Origin: Flavobacterium sp. YJ01
Lineage (GTDB): Bacteria; Bacteroidota; Bacteroidia; Flavobacteriales; Flavobacteriaceae
Length of the DNA: 64,000 nt
Assembly: GCF_029320955.1 (NCBI RefSeq)
Contig: NZ_CP119757.1
Coordinates: forward strand, 1,426,001-1,490,000
Direction: 5' to 3'
Below are positions 20,039 to 30,184 of the stretch, one piece after another. Position numbers and translations under genes: made by a program. The notes under the pieces are model-generated. The model did no database searches. It was not told the DNA's origin and saw only the letters and a list, made by a program, of their open reading frames with translations. Numbering within the stretch: the first letter of the stretch is position 1; each line of letters opens with the position of its first letter.

Positions 20039-21325
20039 ATGCTCGTAAAATTTTCGGTTTGTAATTTTTTATCTTTTAAGGAAAATACATCTATAAGCTT
20101 TTCTGCATCTTCTCTAACTGAATACAGAGAGGACAATATTTTTGATTCACCAATCAATAATGATTTATGCCTTTTAAAAAGCCTAATAATATATGGAGCA
20201 AATGCTAGCGGAAAAAGTAATCTTTTCGGGGCTTTAAATTTTATGAAGCGATTTGTTTTAACATCTTCAAAAGATTCAACTTCAGGAGAGGAGATTATGG
20301 TAGAAAGATTTAAGTTGTCAACAGAAACACTAAATAAACCAAGTTCTTTTGAGCTAGAATTTATAATAGATAGCACAAAATACAGATATGGATTTGAAGT
20401 AGATACTAAAAGGGTACATTCTGAATATTTATACTATCAAATAAAAACGAAAGAATATGTACTTTTTAAAAGAGAATTTCAAGATATAATAAGAGGAAAA
20501 AAAATAGACAAAACAAATGAAAAGCTTTTTGAAATTACTAGAGAGAATGCTCTGTTTTTGTCTGTATGCGCACAATTTAATGACTCACTTGCAACTTCAA
20601 TCATGAAAGAATTTAGAAATATTAATTTCCTTAACGGCATGGATGATCTTGGGTCAAGTGAGTTCACTGCAAGAATGTTAACTGATAACACATCAAATGG
20701 TTTTATAAATACCCTTTTAAGAAGTGCAAATTTAGGATTTAAAGAACTTACAGTAGAGAGAGTAGCCACGGAAGACCTCTTAGCCAAATCAGACATACCA
20801 AAGGAACTTCAAAAAATTATTTTAAAAAATAATCCCGAGAATAATATTGTACGTACGAAGCATGATGTATATAACGAAAAAAAAGAAATTGTAAGTGACG
20901 AATTTTTCGATTTAAATTCTAATGAATCTTTGGGAACAAGAAAGTTTTTTGCTTTAGCAGGTCCATTAGTCGATACTCTTTTAAATGGAACAGTTTTAAT
21001 AATCGATGAATTTGATTCCAGGCTTCATCCAGAACTTTGCAAGGGTATTATTAGACTTTTTAATTCGAAACGAAATAATCCGAAAAATGCTCAGTTAATT
21101 ATAGCGTCCCATAATTCGTCTTTTATTAATCCAGGTAATAGATTATTCAGAAGAGATCAAATTATAATAGCTCGAAAGAATAAATTTGGAATGACTAAAA
21201 TAAAAAGTTTATTTGATTTAAGAATTAGAAAGGATGCTTCATTTGAAAAAGATTATTTATCTGGTAAATATGAGGATGAAGAACTAGATTTAAATGTGAT
21301 AAATCAGTTTAATTTAGATTTTTAA
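20039..21325 (+). CDS. AAA15/OLD-like ATPase, solitary
   Basis: 428 residues. Walker A GANASGKSN at 53-61 follows the typical start VKFSVCNFLSFKE. A signature-like SLGTRKFF lies at 297-304, Walker B VLIIDEFD at 319-326, and an H-loop ASHN at 356-359. This is the AAA_15/AAA_21 ABC-like ATPase group found in AbiL/RloA-type and other defence systems. Such ATPases often have a RloB or Toprim partner, but none follows (1 kb of non-coding DNA). The C-terminus is short, with no obvious nuclease. It is the only defence gene of the island on the plus strand. Confidence 0.88.
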   Translation: MLVKFSVCNFLSFKENTSISFSASSLTEYREDNIFDSPINNDLCLLKSLIIYGANASGKSNLFGALNFMKRFVLTSSKDSTSGEEIMVERFKLSTETLNKPSSFELEFIIDSTKYRYGFEVDTKRVHSEYLYYQIKTKEYVLFKREFQDIIRGKKIDKTNEKLFEITRENALFLSVCAQFNDSLATSIMKEFRNINFLNGMDDLGSSEFTARMLTDNTSNGFINTLLRSANLGFKELTVERVATEDLLAKSDIPKELQKIILKNNPENNIVRTKHDVYNEKKEIVSDEFFDLNSNESLGTRKFFALAGPLVDTLLNGTVLIIDEFDSRLHPELCKGIIRLFNSKRNNPKNAQLIIASHNSSFINPGNRLFRRDQIIIARKNKFGMTKIKSLFDLRIRKDASFEKDYLSGKYEDEELDLNVINQFNLDF

Positions 21326-22392
21326 ATTTTTGCTATTAAATTTGTCCTATTTTAAAAGAAAATAAAAAGTACATTTCAATAATTTAAAATTTCACCAATA
21401 TTTCATGAAACTTAAATCGTGAATAATACTTTAAGTATTATAAACATTATTTTATATTAAGCAGGGAAAAGTGGACTTGATTTTATCTTATCCAAAAGAG
21501 TTAGTTGTAATTTTTAAGCGAAAATACCCCGCGTAAATTATTCTAACATAATGTACGGGTGCAAAAATGCACCTTTACATTAATCTACAGTTTTTGGTTT
21601 GTATATCGTAGCCGCATCTATAATTCGCTAAATATTCCCACAGAACGGATAAACAAAGTATCTTGACACCTTAAATGACTATCATTAATCAAGAGTCTTC
21701 ACAATAATCCTTAAGAAAAGTTCAAAAGCTATAATTCAATCAATATTTGGCTACAGAAATTGGCTAAAAATCAAGGTACACTTTTTTTCTGTACCTATTC
21801 TTAAATAATATATTAAGCCCATTATTTACTAGCGTTTTTAATAATTCAAAGCGGAACCTCTTCCTCCGCACTATAAAACCCCACATTATCAAAAATTACT
21901 TAAAAACAAATAGTTACAATCTACCACAGCAAGCTTGGTAAATCGTTTCAAAGAACAACCAATAATCAGCAAAACCAAGACCTGCTGATTCGATGTTCAA
22001 ATTGGCTGCAGGATACCATTTGTTTTTTCTACCCGTTTAAATATCGGAAAATATATTAAACCAAAAATTTAAATAAATCCGAAAAACATCCATTATTTAT
22101 CGCTCAAAAAACTATATTCGTTTTTCCAAACGAAGCATTCATAGCAATTAAAGTAAAACCTGCTCAATTCGATCATCCCATTTTAATGTTCAATTATTCC
22201 TTCTTTTAATTCATTTTCATTGATCATATAAGCAGCTTAAAGTTTTCATTGCGCATTTGAAAAAAGGTTTTTATTTTTTGTCCGGGTCAGCAAAAATACA
22301 GCATAAACCCAATGCCGATAACTTCCTGCATAATTTTAAAAAATAGATTATCTGCTGAACTTTGATTAGAAAATCTAAATTTATAAATTTAA
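21326..22392. other. Long intergenic region containing repeat B
   Basis: 1,067 bp with no convincing gene on either strand. Apart from repeat B (21773-21869) it is AT-rich with no strong structure. It separates the defence island from the efflux locus and looks like an element junction. Confidence 0.55.
21773..21869 (+). repeat. Direct repeat B, attachment-site-like (right edge of defence island)
   Basis: A 97-bp unit: AAGGTACACTTTTTTT, then a middle matching copy C closely (TTCTTAAATA..ATAT.AAGCC, ATTTACTAG.GTTTT), then GCGGAACCTCTTCCTCCGC. It lies in the same orientation as copies A and C, 10.0 kb after A and 20.2 kb before C. Confidence 0.75.
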
Positions 22393-23172
22393 TTATCCAG
22401 CTTCAAACCCTCCCTCAAGCCATCTGAGAAAATCACTGGCTTTTGCCTTGCTGATTATAATAATCTCCGGTACTTCAGCAGATAACTTAGCTACCAGTTT
22501 TCTTGAAAAATACCGCTCTACTGATTCAACAGCATCCCTGTTAATGAGGAACTGGCGGTTTGCTCTGTAAAACTGCTGATGGCTAATAGTACCTTCCACC
22601 TCATCTAAACTGGAGGCCATAAAATAGCGCTGGCTGTTTAATGTCGTAATCTTTACCACATTTTTCTTATCAAGGTAAAAAAAAGCTATATCATTTACTT
22701 TTAAAGGTACAATTCTTTCACGCTGTTCAACCAGAAGTGTTATTTTATAATTAGACTTCATCTGCTGTCCAAGTGCACTTATAGTGCGGGCTGCTTTTTC
22801 CGGTTCAAAGGCTTCCTGCATAAGTCTGAATTTCTGCAGAGCTGCCTCTACACTCTGAACCGAGACAGGTTTCAAAATGTAGCTTACTGCGTTGACATCA
22901 AATGCCTCCATCATATAACTGTCAAAAGCAGTGCAGAATATAACAGGGCTCTTGACGGAAATTTTATTGAATATTTCAAAACATAAACCATCAGCCAGCT
23001 GAATATCAGAGAATATAAGATCCGGGTGCGGGTTGTTATTAAGGTACAGCAGGCTCTCCTCAACGCTGTCTATAATTGCTAAAATCTCGATATCAAAGCC
23101 CTTAAAGCAAAGCAGGATTCTCTGCAGTTCCTTGGCCGTTTTTATTTCATCTTCTATAATTAGTATTTTCAT
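22393..23172 (-). CDS. LytTR-family response regulator
   Basis: 259 residues: CheY receiver at 1-~115 (acidic pocket in IIEDE, phospho-acceptor Asp56 in LIFSDIQ, ILKPVS lysine) and a C-terminal LytTR DNA-binding domain (~155-255; FFYLDKKNVVKITT, FYRANRQFLINRDAVESV). It overlaps the upstream sensor kinase by 4 bp, so the pair is translationally coupled. The divergent TolC-HlyD-RND operon is the likely target. Confidence 0.93.
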   Translation of the reverse strand: MKILIIEDEIKTAKELQRILLCFKGFDIEILAIIDSVEESLLYLNNNPHPDLIFSDIQLADGLCFEIFNKISVKSPVIFCTAFDSYMMEAFDVNAVSYILKPVSVQSVEAALQKFRLMQEAFEPEKAARTISALGQQMKSNYKITLLVEQRERIVPLKVNDIAFFYLDKKNVVKITTLNSQRYFMASSLDEVEGTISHQQFYRANRQFLINRDAVESVERYFSRKLVAKLSAEVPEIIIISKAKASDFLRWLEGGFEAG

Positions 23173-24227
23173 GGTCTTATAATTGGGAGCATTACAGTAA
23201 ACTCATTGGCATTGTTTATTATATGTATATCACGGCTAAACAGCAAATTATAACGCTGCATGATATTATCCAAACCAATTCCTGTAGAATGCTGTACTGA
23301 AATCTTAGGCTGAAAATTATTGGATACAACCAAAAATTCTTCATCCTTAATGTAAATATCAATCTTAAGGGGTCTTGCCATGGAGGCAATATTATGCTTG
23401 ATTGCATTTTCGATCAGAAGCTGCAGCGTTAAAGGAGGCAGAACTGTCTTTTTCATATTTTCATCTACGTTTATACAGATCATAATAGCATTTTCCATTC
23501 TTGTCTTTAAAATATAAAGATATGATTCGATAAATTTAAGCTCTTCTTTCAATGAAGCTTTATTTTTCTTTTCGTAGAGTACAACATACTGGTATACACT
23601 GGCTAATTCCGATACATAATTTTTTACATTTTCTTCCCGAGTCAGTGTACTGAGTGTACTGAGTGTGTTGAATAGGAAATGCGGGCTCAGCTGTTCCTTT
23701 AAAGAAGACAGATTAGCTTCCAATTGCGCCTGTTTCAATTTTGCAATTTCTATTGCATGCTGCTGTTTTTCGCGCAGGATATGTGTATAATACAAAATAA
23801 AATAATACAGGCAGCTAAGGAGTTCTGCTCTCAAAAGCATCCCAAAATATTTTTTAGGACCGTGAATCTGATAAGAGAATTGATTAAATAAGATAATTCT
23901 ATCTGAAAAAAAACCGCAGATCAGATCAAATCCAAAAATTAAAAAACCAGCTGCCATAATGCTCAGCGCAGCATATCTTTTCTGCTTATTGTCAAATTTT
24001 AATTGATTGTTCCTTTTTAAAAGGGAGCTGTGGATCAGCCAGCATAAAAAGCAATATAAAAATGTAAATGTCACAACAAGCAGTGTGTCATTCCATCGAA
24101 TCTCATCCATTCTGATAAGAAACAATGAGAATGCTATCATGGAGAAAAGAATAGATGAAAGCGCTCCGAGTTTCCAGTCAATCTTTTGGAACTGCATGTT
24201 TTTTTTCACATTTAAAATTAAGGGCAT
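23169..24227 (-). CDS. LytS/YehU-type sensor histidine kinase
   Basis: 352 residues: four hydrophobic segments in the first ~150, a short coiled coil (HAIEIAKLKQAQLEANLSSLKEQ), then the His_kinase domain with phospho-acceptor His183 in LSPHFLFNT, and an ATPase domain with LLIENAIKHN and GIGLDNIMQRY. No separate sensor domain is visible, so it probably senses membrane or envelope state. A shorter start at 24197 (MQFQKIDWK) is possible. It partners with the LytTR regulator. Confidence 0.92.
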   Translation of the reverse strand: MPLILNVKKNMQFQKIDWKLGALSSILFSMIAFSLFLIRMDEIRWNDTLLVVTFTFLYCFLCWLIHSSLLKRNNQLKFDNKQKRYAALSIMAAGFLIFGFDLICGFFSDRIILFNQFSYQIHGPKKYFGMLLRAELLSCLYYFILYYTHILREKQQHAIEIAKLKQAQLEANLSSLKEQLSPHFLFNTLSTLSTLTREENVKNYVSELASVYQYVVLYEKKNKASLKEELKFIESYLYILKTRMENAIMICINVDENMKKTVLPPLTLQLLIENAIKHNIASMARPLKIDIYIKDEEFLVVSNNFQPKISVQHSTGIGLDNIMQRYNLLFSRDIHIINNANEFTVMLPIIRP

Positions 24228-24542
24228 AACAGTTTCTATTTTTTATTTTAAAAACACTTTAACTATTACAAATTTATAACATTACTCCCGCCCTGCTCCC
24301 GTGGCAGTCTTAAAACAGGCAAAATGAATTCTCAACCAACCAAAACCAATCTCGAAAAGAACACAGCGTTAATCTTGAGCTTTATCTGAAATCTTCAGGG
24401 TCTCTGAGCATGATTTCCACTAAACTATATCCCGCCCGCTTCACTTCAAATTTTGCCCGTTTAGAGCAGAAAGCGCTTTTACCACTGCTTGAGCAACGTT
24501 TAATTTGCATCAAAATTAATGCTTCTACGAAAAAAAATGATA
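24228..24542. other. Divergent control region, two-component system / efflux operon
   Basis: 315 bp between the kinase start and the tolC-like gene. No gene is seen. By position it should contain both promoters and any LytTR-type direct-repeat operator, but none could be fixed by eye. Confidence 0.45.
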
Positions 24543-25862
24543 ATGAAAAAACAAATTTTAATCTTATTTCTTGCCTTTAAGGTCCATGCGCAGAAAGAAT
24601 TTACATTGCAGCAATGTATTGATTATACATTAAAGAATCATCCTTCTCTTTTTGTGCAGCAAAATAATGTTGCCATAGCAAAAGCAAAATCATGGCAGAG
24701 CCTTTCGGAATATCTTCCCCAGGTATCTGGTTCTGCCACTATGCTCAATAACATTCAGCTCCAGACCAATGTGCTGCCTGCTGGAATCCTGGGCCCGGAT
24801 CCATCAGAAATTACTTTTGGCACCAAGTATAATACCAACACAGCCGTAGATGTAAAGCAGATCATTTATGACCAATCTAAAATAACCGGGATCAAAGCCG
24901 CCAAGCCCTATGCTGAGATAAGTGTTCTGCAGCAGAAACAAAATCAGGAATTATTGATTTATAATACCGGAACAGCTTACTACCAGGTATTAATATACAG
25001 AGAAAAACTGCACATACTCAAATCCAACCAGCAGAAATATGAACAGATGGTTAAAGTACTTCGATATCAATACGAGAAAGGAACAGTACTGGAAAAAGAT
25101 GTTGACAGAGTACAGGTAAACCTCAATACGACAACCTATCAGATCCAAGATTCGCAAACCAAAGAAATACTGGCCCTGAACATACTGAAAAATTCCATGG
25201 GTATGGATGCAGAAGAGAATTTTGATATAGTTCCTACCGTTAACTATGAGCTTCTGGCCGCGGGAAATTTTGATGAAAATCTAGTATTGGATAATCTGAC
25301 CGAAACCGCGATAGGTGAACAGTCACTGGAACTTCAGAAATACAGCCTGAAGACCAAACAAGCTTCTTTTATTCCCACTTTATCTGCAGTGGGGCGTTTT
25401 GGACAGCAGGCGCTGAATAATGATTTTTCCAACAGTTTTAACAATTGGAGTGCTTTCTCTTATGTAGGTCTTTCGCTTAATGTACCAATTTTCAGCGGTT
25501 TTAAACGAAAAAGCGAAGTTCAGGAAGAAAAGTTAAAACTTAAAAATGAAGAGCTGAATTTTAAAATCAATAAACAAAACTTGGAATTACGTTTTGACAA
25601 TGCAAAAACAGCGATGGGCACTGCGTACAGCTCTTACATGAGCAGTAAGGATAATATGGTGCTGGCAAAAAAATTACTGGATGTCACCGATTATCAATAC
25701 CAGAGAGGGGTTACAAATCTCACAGACTACCTTAATGACGATCTGGCATATAAGGAATCCCAAAGTAATTACATCAATAGTTTATACAATCTTATGATCA
25801 GCCAGATGGATTACCAAAAATCAAAAGGATCGCTTCTAAGCTTTATGAGCCAGATCCGTTAA
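24543..25862 (+). CDS. TolC-family outer-membrane efflux channel
   Basis: 439 residues from the chosen start at 24543, which begins the signal peptide MKKQILILFLAFKVHAQ (the frame extends 8 codons further up). The two internal repeats of the family show as LQQCIDYTLKNHPSLFVQQNN near the N-terminus and the matching helical segment in the second half (AVGRFGQQALNND..., LSLNVPIFSGFKRKSEVQEEK). It leads an operon with an adaptor (43 bp on) and an RND pump, together forming a tripartite exporter. Confidence 0.93.
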   Translation: MKKQILILFLAFKVHAQKEFTLQQCIDYTLKNHPSLFVQQNNVAIAKAKSWQSLSEYLPQVSGSATMLNNIQLQTNVLPAGILGPDPSEITFGTKYNTNTAVDVKQIIYDQSKITGIKAAKPYAEISVLQQKQNQELLIYNTGTAYYQVLIYREKLHILKSNQQKYEQMVKVLRYQYEKGTVLEKDVDRVQVNLNTTTYQIQDSQTKEILALNILKNSMGMDAEENFDIVPTVNYELLAAGNFDENLVLDNLTETAIGEQSLELQKYSLKTKQASFIPTLSAVGRFGQQALNNDFSNSFNNWSAFSYVGLSLNVPIFSGFKRKSEVQEEKLKLKNEELNFKINKQNLELRFDNAKTAMGTAYSSYMSSKDNMVLAKKLLDVTDYQYQRGVTNLTDYLNDDLAYKESQSNYINSLYNLMISQMDYQKSKGSLLSFMSQIR

Positions 25863-25904
25863 ACTTTAAATACAATTTATTACAGAAAATTAAATCTACA
25901 ACGT

Positions 25905-27026
25905 ATGAAAAATCCAAATCAAAAAAAAAGGAATTTGATTATACTGGCATCGTTCTGCTTAGTGGTAATTTTACCTATAATTATTGTCCTTGCAGGCAAC
26001 AAAAAGAAAATCAATGAGTCCGCCAGACCCGTGGACAGGACAGATATCCCTGTGGCCGTATCAGTTATGACTGCAAAGATCTCCCCTTTGAAAACCAATG
26101 ATCAATATCCCGCAACAATTGAGCCTTTGGACCAGGTCATGCTGTATGCACAAAACAGCGGTATGATCGCCCTGTTGGATTTATATCTGGGCAAGGAGTT
26201 AAAGAAGGGACAGGTTATCGGGAGGCTTGATACACGCATACTGCAAATAAATTTAAAAAATGCACAGATAGAAAGAAACCTTGCAGCGATTAACAAGACC
26301 AAAAAACTTGACGATTACAACCGCGCCAGAGATCTCTTTGAAAACAATGCCGGACTTCAGGTAAATATGCTCACTGCTAAAAATGAATTCGATAACGCTG
26401 TAAATAAACTTGAAAATTCAGAAATACAGATACGGCTGATCCAGCAGCAGATCCGAAACTCCATAATCATTTCGCCTCTGAGCGGCGCAGTCTCCGCCCA
26501 TATGATTAAACAGGGGGAGTTTGTCAGCCCCGGCAGCCCTATTGCAACTATAAGCAATACGGCAGCAGTTAAAGTTACCGTTTTTGTAGATCAGCAGATG
26601 AGCTATAAATTAAAAACTGGAGAATCAGCTGTAATTACCTCGCCCTTGTTCGGAGAAGAAACCTTCAAGGGAAAAATTAATTATATCAGCTCAGTGTCTG
26701 ACAGCAATCACAATTATCAAATAGATCTACTTATCTCAGAGAAAAAAGGCATTCTGCTTAAAGGAGGTACAGATGTCCAAGTTTCATTTAACATTGTTTC
26801 TAAAAAAGAAGCCTTGCAGATTCCTAAATCTTCACTTATCAATGACAGCAAAGACCCCTATGTATTTATTGAAAGTAATGGAAAAGCCGTCACTAAAATA
26901 ATTAAAACGGGCATTATACAAAACGACCTTGTTGAAGTACTTTCAGGTTTAAACGAAGGTGACAGAGTTATTACCACCGGCCAGATTAATTTACGAGCAG
27001 GCAGTACTATAAACATTATAAAATAA
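25905..27026 (+). CDS. RND efflux periplasmic adaptor (HlyD/AcrA family)
   Basis: 373 residues: a single N-terminal membrane anchor (~9-30, LIILASFCLVVILPIIIVLAG), a lipoyl/barrel-sandwich half (LYLGKELKKGQVIGRLDTR), a short helical hairpin, and the returning half with SPLSGAVSAHMIKQGEFVSPG and AVKVTVFVDQQMSYKL. No lipobox is seen. It bridges the TolC-like channel and the RND pump that follows 8 bp later. Confidence 0.94.
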   Translation: MKNPNQKKRNLIILASFCLVVILPIIIVLAGNKKKINESARPVDRTDIPVAVSVMTAKISPLKTNDQYPATIEPLDQVMLYAQNSGMIALLDLYLGKELKKGQVIGRLDTRILQINLKNAQIERNLAAINKTKKLDDYNRARDLFENNAGLQVNMLTAKNEFDNAVNKLENSEIQIRLIQQQIRNSIIISPLSGAVSAHMIKQGEFVSPGSPIATISNTAAVKVTVFVDQQMSYKLKTGESAVITSPLFGEETFKGKINYISSVSDSNHNYQIDLLISEKKGILLKGGTDVQVSFNIVSKKEALQIPKSSLINDSKDPYVFIESNGKAVTKIIKTGIIQNDLVEVLSGLNEGDRVITTGQINLRAGSTINIIK

Positions 27027-27034
27027 TATCAGCA

Positions 27035-30000
27035 ATGACATTAACAGAACTATCCATAAAACGTCCCCTGCTTATAATTACCGCGTTTACAGCGCTTATA
27101 CTCTTTGGGATTTTAGGTTACACCAGCCTGAATTACAATCTGCTGCCTACCTTTGAAACAGGTAATATCAGTATTAGAACTGTGCTTCCCGGGGCATCCC
27201 CTGAGGAAATCCAAAATAAAATTTCCAAACCAATTGAAGAAGCAGTAAGTACTGTAGAAGGAATTGACAGGGTAACCTCAAGCTCACTTCAAAATGTATC
27301 TTCGATTCAGGTTGCCCTGAAATCTGGGGTTTCAGATGTCCAGGCGCAGCAGGACATTGAAAGAGCTATCAATCAAATAAAATCTACACTGCCCGATAAC
27401 ATTGATGACCCTGTGGTCAACCGTCTGAGCACCGATAATTTTGCCATATTGAATATTTCTGCAACAGGGAACATCTCTTCAAAGGACCTCTATCTTTTAA
27501 TTGACAAGGACATAAAGCCAAAGCTGAGCAGTGTAAAGGGTGTAGGTCAGATCAATATCATAGGTGGACAGCCAAGAGAAATAAAAATTCTGCTGGATAA
27601 CAGTAAACTCCAAATGTATGGCCTATCTGCAAAACAAGTTTTTCAGACTGTTGCTGCCAACAGTATTTCCATACCCGGAGGAAACATATCGGGTGAAAAA
27701 GAGAATTTATCCATTACCATCAACGGCGACTATAAGCAGGTAAGTCCATTATCGGAGATTGTACTCAAGGACAATGGTTCGGGAAGCCGTGTATTACTAT
27801 CTGATGTAGCGGCAGTTAGCGATGCGCAGCAGAAAACAACTACGCTGAACCGTATGAATAATAAACCGGGAGTCGGCATACAGATATTCAAAACCAATGA
27901 TGCGAATGCCGTAGATGTAAGCCAGCAGGTAAAAGACAAGCTCAATGAGCTAAAAAAAACTTATAAAGCACAAGGATTTAATTATGAGATTGCTTCAGAT
28001 CAGTCCATATATACGCTCAGTTCGGCAGATGCAGTGATGCATGACCTGTTTATGGCCGTGATCATTGTTGGTCTGGTCATGCTGCTGTTTCTGCACAGTC
28101 TGCGAAGTTCCTTCTTTGTAATGGTCGCTATACCCTCAGCGATGATCCCTACATTCATTGTCATGTACGCTATGGGATTTTCATTAAATCTTATGACCCT
28201 CTTAGCACTTTCATTAGTGATTGGAATCCTGGTGGATGACAGTATAGTGGTTTTGGAAAATATCTTCCGACATATGGAAATGGGCAAGAAAAAAGAACAA
28301 GCAGCACTTGACGGCCGTAATGAAATTGGATTTACAGCTCTGGCCATTACACTTGTAGACGTAGTGGTGTTCCTGCCAATGGCTTTTGCAGGAGGTCTTA
28401 TCGGAGGAATACTACGAGAATTTGCTGTTGTGGTGGTGGTTTCCACACTAATGAGTTTATTGGTAGCCTTCACTTTAACACCGCTGATGGCTTCACGCTT
28501 TGCCCGACTCGAACATCTGACAAAGCAGACATTATGGGGACGCATAATCCTTGGTTTTGAGAATCTGCTTGAAAATTTTAAAAACACCTATGGTGAGCTT
28601 CTGAAATGGGTGCTGCAAAACAAACGTTATCTATTTATACTGGTTATATTATTAATTGCCGGTTCCGTTTCTCTTGTTCCTTCAGGATTTATAGGATCAT
28701 CTTTTGCGGGGGACAGCGACCGTGGCGAACTGGCCATACAATTGGAAACAGCTGCAGATACCCCGATTCGCCAGACTAACCTCCTTGTAAAGCAGGCCGA
28801 GCAGCTGATGCTGAAACACCCAGAGGTCAAAAATGTTTATACGCTGGTCGGAACCCAGACAGGAGCAAAAGGGGACGGCGAAAACCTTGCGGAACTTTCA
28901 GTAACGCTCATTGATAAAACTAAACGTGATTTTACAGCGGATCAATTTGGAGTCACGGCCAGAAATGAAATTGAGAAGATACCAGGACTTCAGGTAACTG
29001 TAATTCCAACAAGCATCACAGGAGGTGTAAATGCACCGATCCAGGTTGTTGTAAAAGGAACCGATATTAACAGTCTTTACAGCGCAGCCGCAAAAATTAA
29101 ACAAGTTGTAATGCAGACAGCTGGGACTGATTACGTGCGTTACAGCACCAAAGGAACTGTAAAACAGATTAAAATAACTCCGCAGAGAGATCGCATAGCA
29201 AAACTGGGACTTACTCTTCCTGACGTTGCCCAGAGCATCCAGCTGGCCTTTAACGGAAATGACGATACAGAATTCATGCAGGGAGATAATATCTATAAAA
29301 TAAATGTAGAAATCAGCCAGACCGACAAGCAGGATATTGAAGCGATCAGAAATCTTTCTCTAAACGGCAGTAAGGGGCAGTTAATAAAACTCTGGCAGGT
29401 TGCTGATGTAGAAGAAGTAGTGGGACAGTCGATCCTGCAGAGAAGTGACAGACAAAATTCTATAACAATAACTTCCGCAGCCGTTGGACGTCCTTCGGGA
29501 ACCATTGTACAGGATATTCAGGCAGCTGTGCATAAGGCTGGCTATCCTGCCGGTATCGAAGTGGATTTTCAAGGGGACTCCAAAAATCAAAAAGATGCCT
29601 TTATGAGTTTAGGTATTGCATTGATCATAGCCATACTTCTTGTATATATGGTAATGGTAAGTCTTTATGAAAGTCTGGTCTACCCTTTTGTGGTTATTTT
29701 TTCGGTGCCTGTAGCCCTGATTGGAGCGCTGCTTGCCATAGCCCTGACAATGAACCAGCTGACCATTTTTACTATTATAGGAATAATTATGCTGTTGGGA
29801 CTTGTAACTAAAAATGGCATTCTTATCGTGGACTTTGCCAATCATCTTAAAGAGAAAGGCTTCAGCGCCAAAGAGGCCTTAATAGAGGCAGGGAAAGAAA
29901 GGCTTCGTCCAATTATTATGACAACTTTCGCAATGATATTAGGAATGCTTCCCCTGGCACTTTCTCAAAGTCCAGGTTCTGAATTCAAAAACGGGATGGC

Positions 30001-30133
30001 ATGGGTTCTGATCGGGGGACTTACAAGTTCTTTTTTACTCACGCTGTTTCTTGTTCCTGCTGTATATATGATTGTAGAAAAATTGATAGTGCGGTTCAAA
30101 TCAAATTCAAAACATCCCGATAGGAATTTCTAA
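27035..30133 (+). CDS. RND efflux pump permease (AcrB/MdtB family, HAE-1-like)
   Basis: 1,032 residues, the usual length for the family. It has an N-terminal TM1 (RPLLIITAFTALILFGILGY), a periplasmic pore domain with PGASPEEIQNKISKPIEEAVSTVEG, the GILVDDSIVVLENIFRHMEMG segment in TM4, whose Asp pair is the proton-relay signature, and a second half with matching topology ending in GLVTKNGILIVDFANHLKEKG and RPIIMTTFAMILGMLPLALS. Substrates cannot be read from the sequence; multidrug or envelope-stress export under the adjacent LytS/LytTR pair is likely. Confidence 0.96.
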   Translation: MTLTELSIKRPLLIITAFTALILFGILGYTSLNYNLLPTFETGNISIRTVLPGASPEEIQNKISKPIEEAVSTVEGIDRVTSSSLQNVSSIQVALKSGVSDVQAQQDIERAINQIKSTLPDNIDDPVVNRLSTDNFAILNISATGNISSKDLYLLIDKDIKPKLSSVKGVGQINIIGGQPREIKILLDNSKLQMYGLSAKQVFQTVAANSISIPGGNISGEKENLSITINGDYKQVSPLSEIVLKDNGSGSRVLLSDVAAVSDAQQKTTTLNRMNNKPGVGIQIFKTNDANAVDVSQQVKDKLNELKKTYKAQGFNYEIASDQSIYTLSSADAVMHDLFMAVIIVGLVMLLFLHSLRSSFFVMVAIPSAMIPTFIVMYAMGFSLNLMTLLALSLVIGILVDDSIVVLENIFRHMEMGKKKEQAALDGRNEIGFTALAITLVDVVVFLPMAFAGGLIGGILREFAVVVVVSTLMSLLVAFTLTPLMASRFARLEHLTKQTLWGRIILGFENLLENFKNTYGELLKWVLQNKRYLFILVILLIAGSVSLVPSGFIGSSFAGDSDRGELAIQLETAADTPIRQTNLLVKQAEQLMLKHPEVKNVYTLVGTQTGAKGDGENLAELSVTLIDKTKRDFTADQFGVTARNEIEKIPGLQVTVIPTSITGGVNAPIQVVVKGTDINSLYSAAAKIKQVVMQTAGTDYVRYSTKGTVKQIKITPQRDRIAKLGLTLPDVAQSIQLAFNGNDDTEFMQGDNIYKINVEISQTDKQDIEAIRNLSLNGSKGQLIKLWQVADVEEVVGQSILQRSDRQNSITITSAAVGRPSGTIVQDIQAAVHKAGYPAGIEVDFQGDSKNQKDAFMSLGIALIIAILLVYMVMVSLYESLVYPFVVIFSVPVALIGALLAIALTMNQLTIFTIIGIIMLLGLVTKNGILIVDFANHLKEKGFSAKEALIEAGKERLRPIIMTTFAMILGMLPLALSQSPGSEFKNGMAWVLIGGLTSSFLLTLFLVPAVYMIVEKLIVRFKSNSKHPDRNF

Positions 30134-30184
30134 TAAACAATGAGTTTACAGCATGCTGTTATACAGCTGTGAAATATATTAATA

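Noticed and set aside
20039..21325. RloA/RloB or AbiL pair
   Set aside because: No RloB or Toprim gene follows; only the ATPase is present.
28000..28587. 195-aa minus-strand frame inside the RND pump gene
   Set aside because: It is a shadow of a strongly conserved pump sequence, with low-complexity Ser/Thr/Arg composition.
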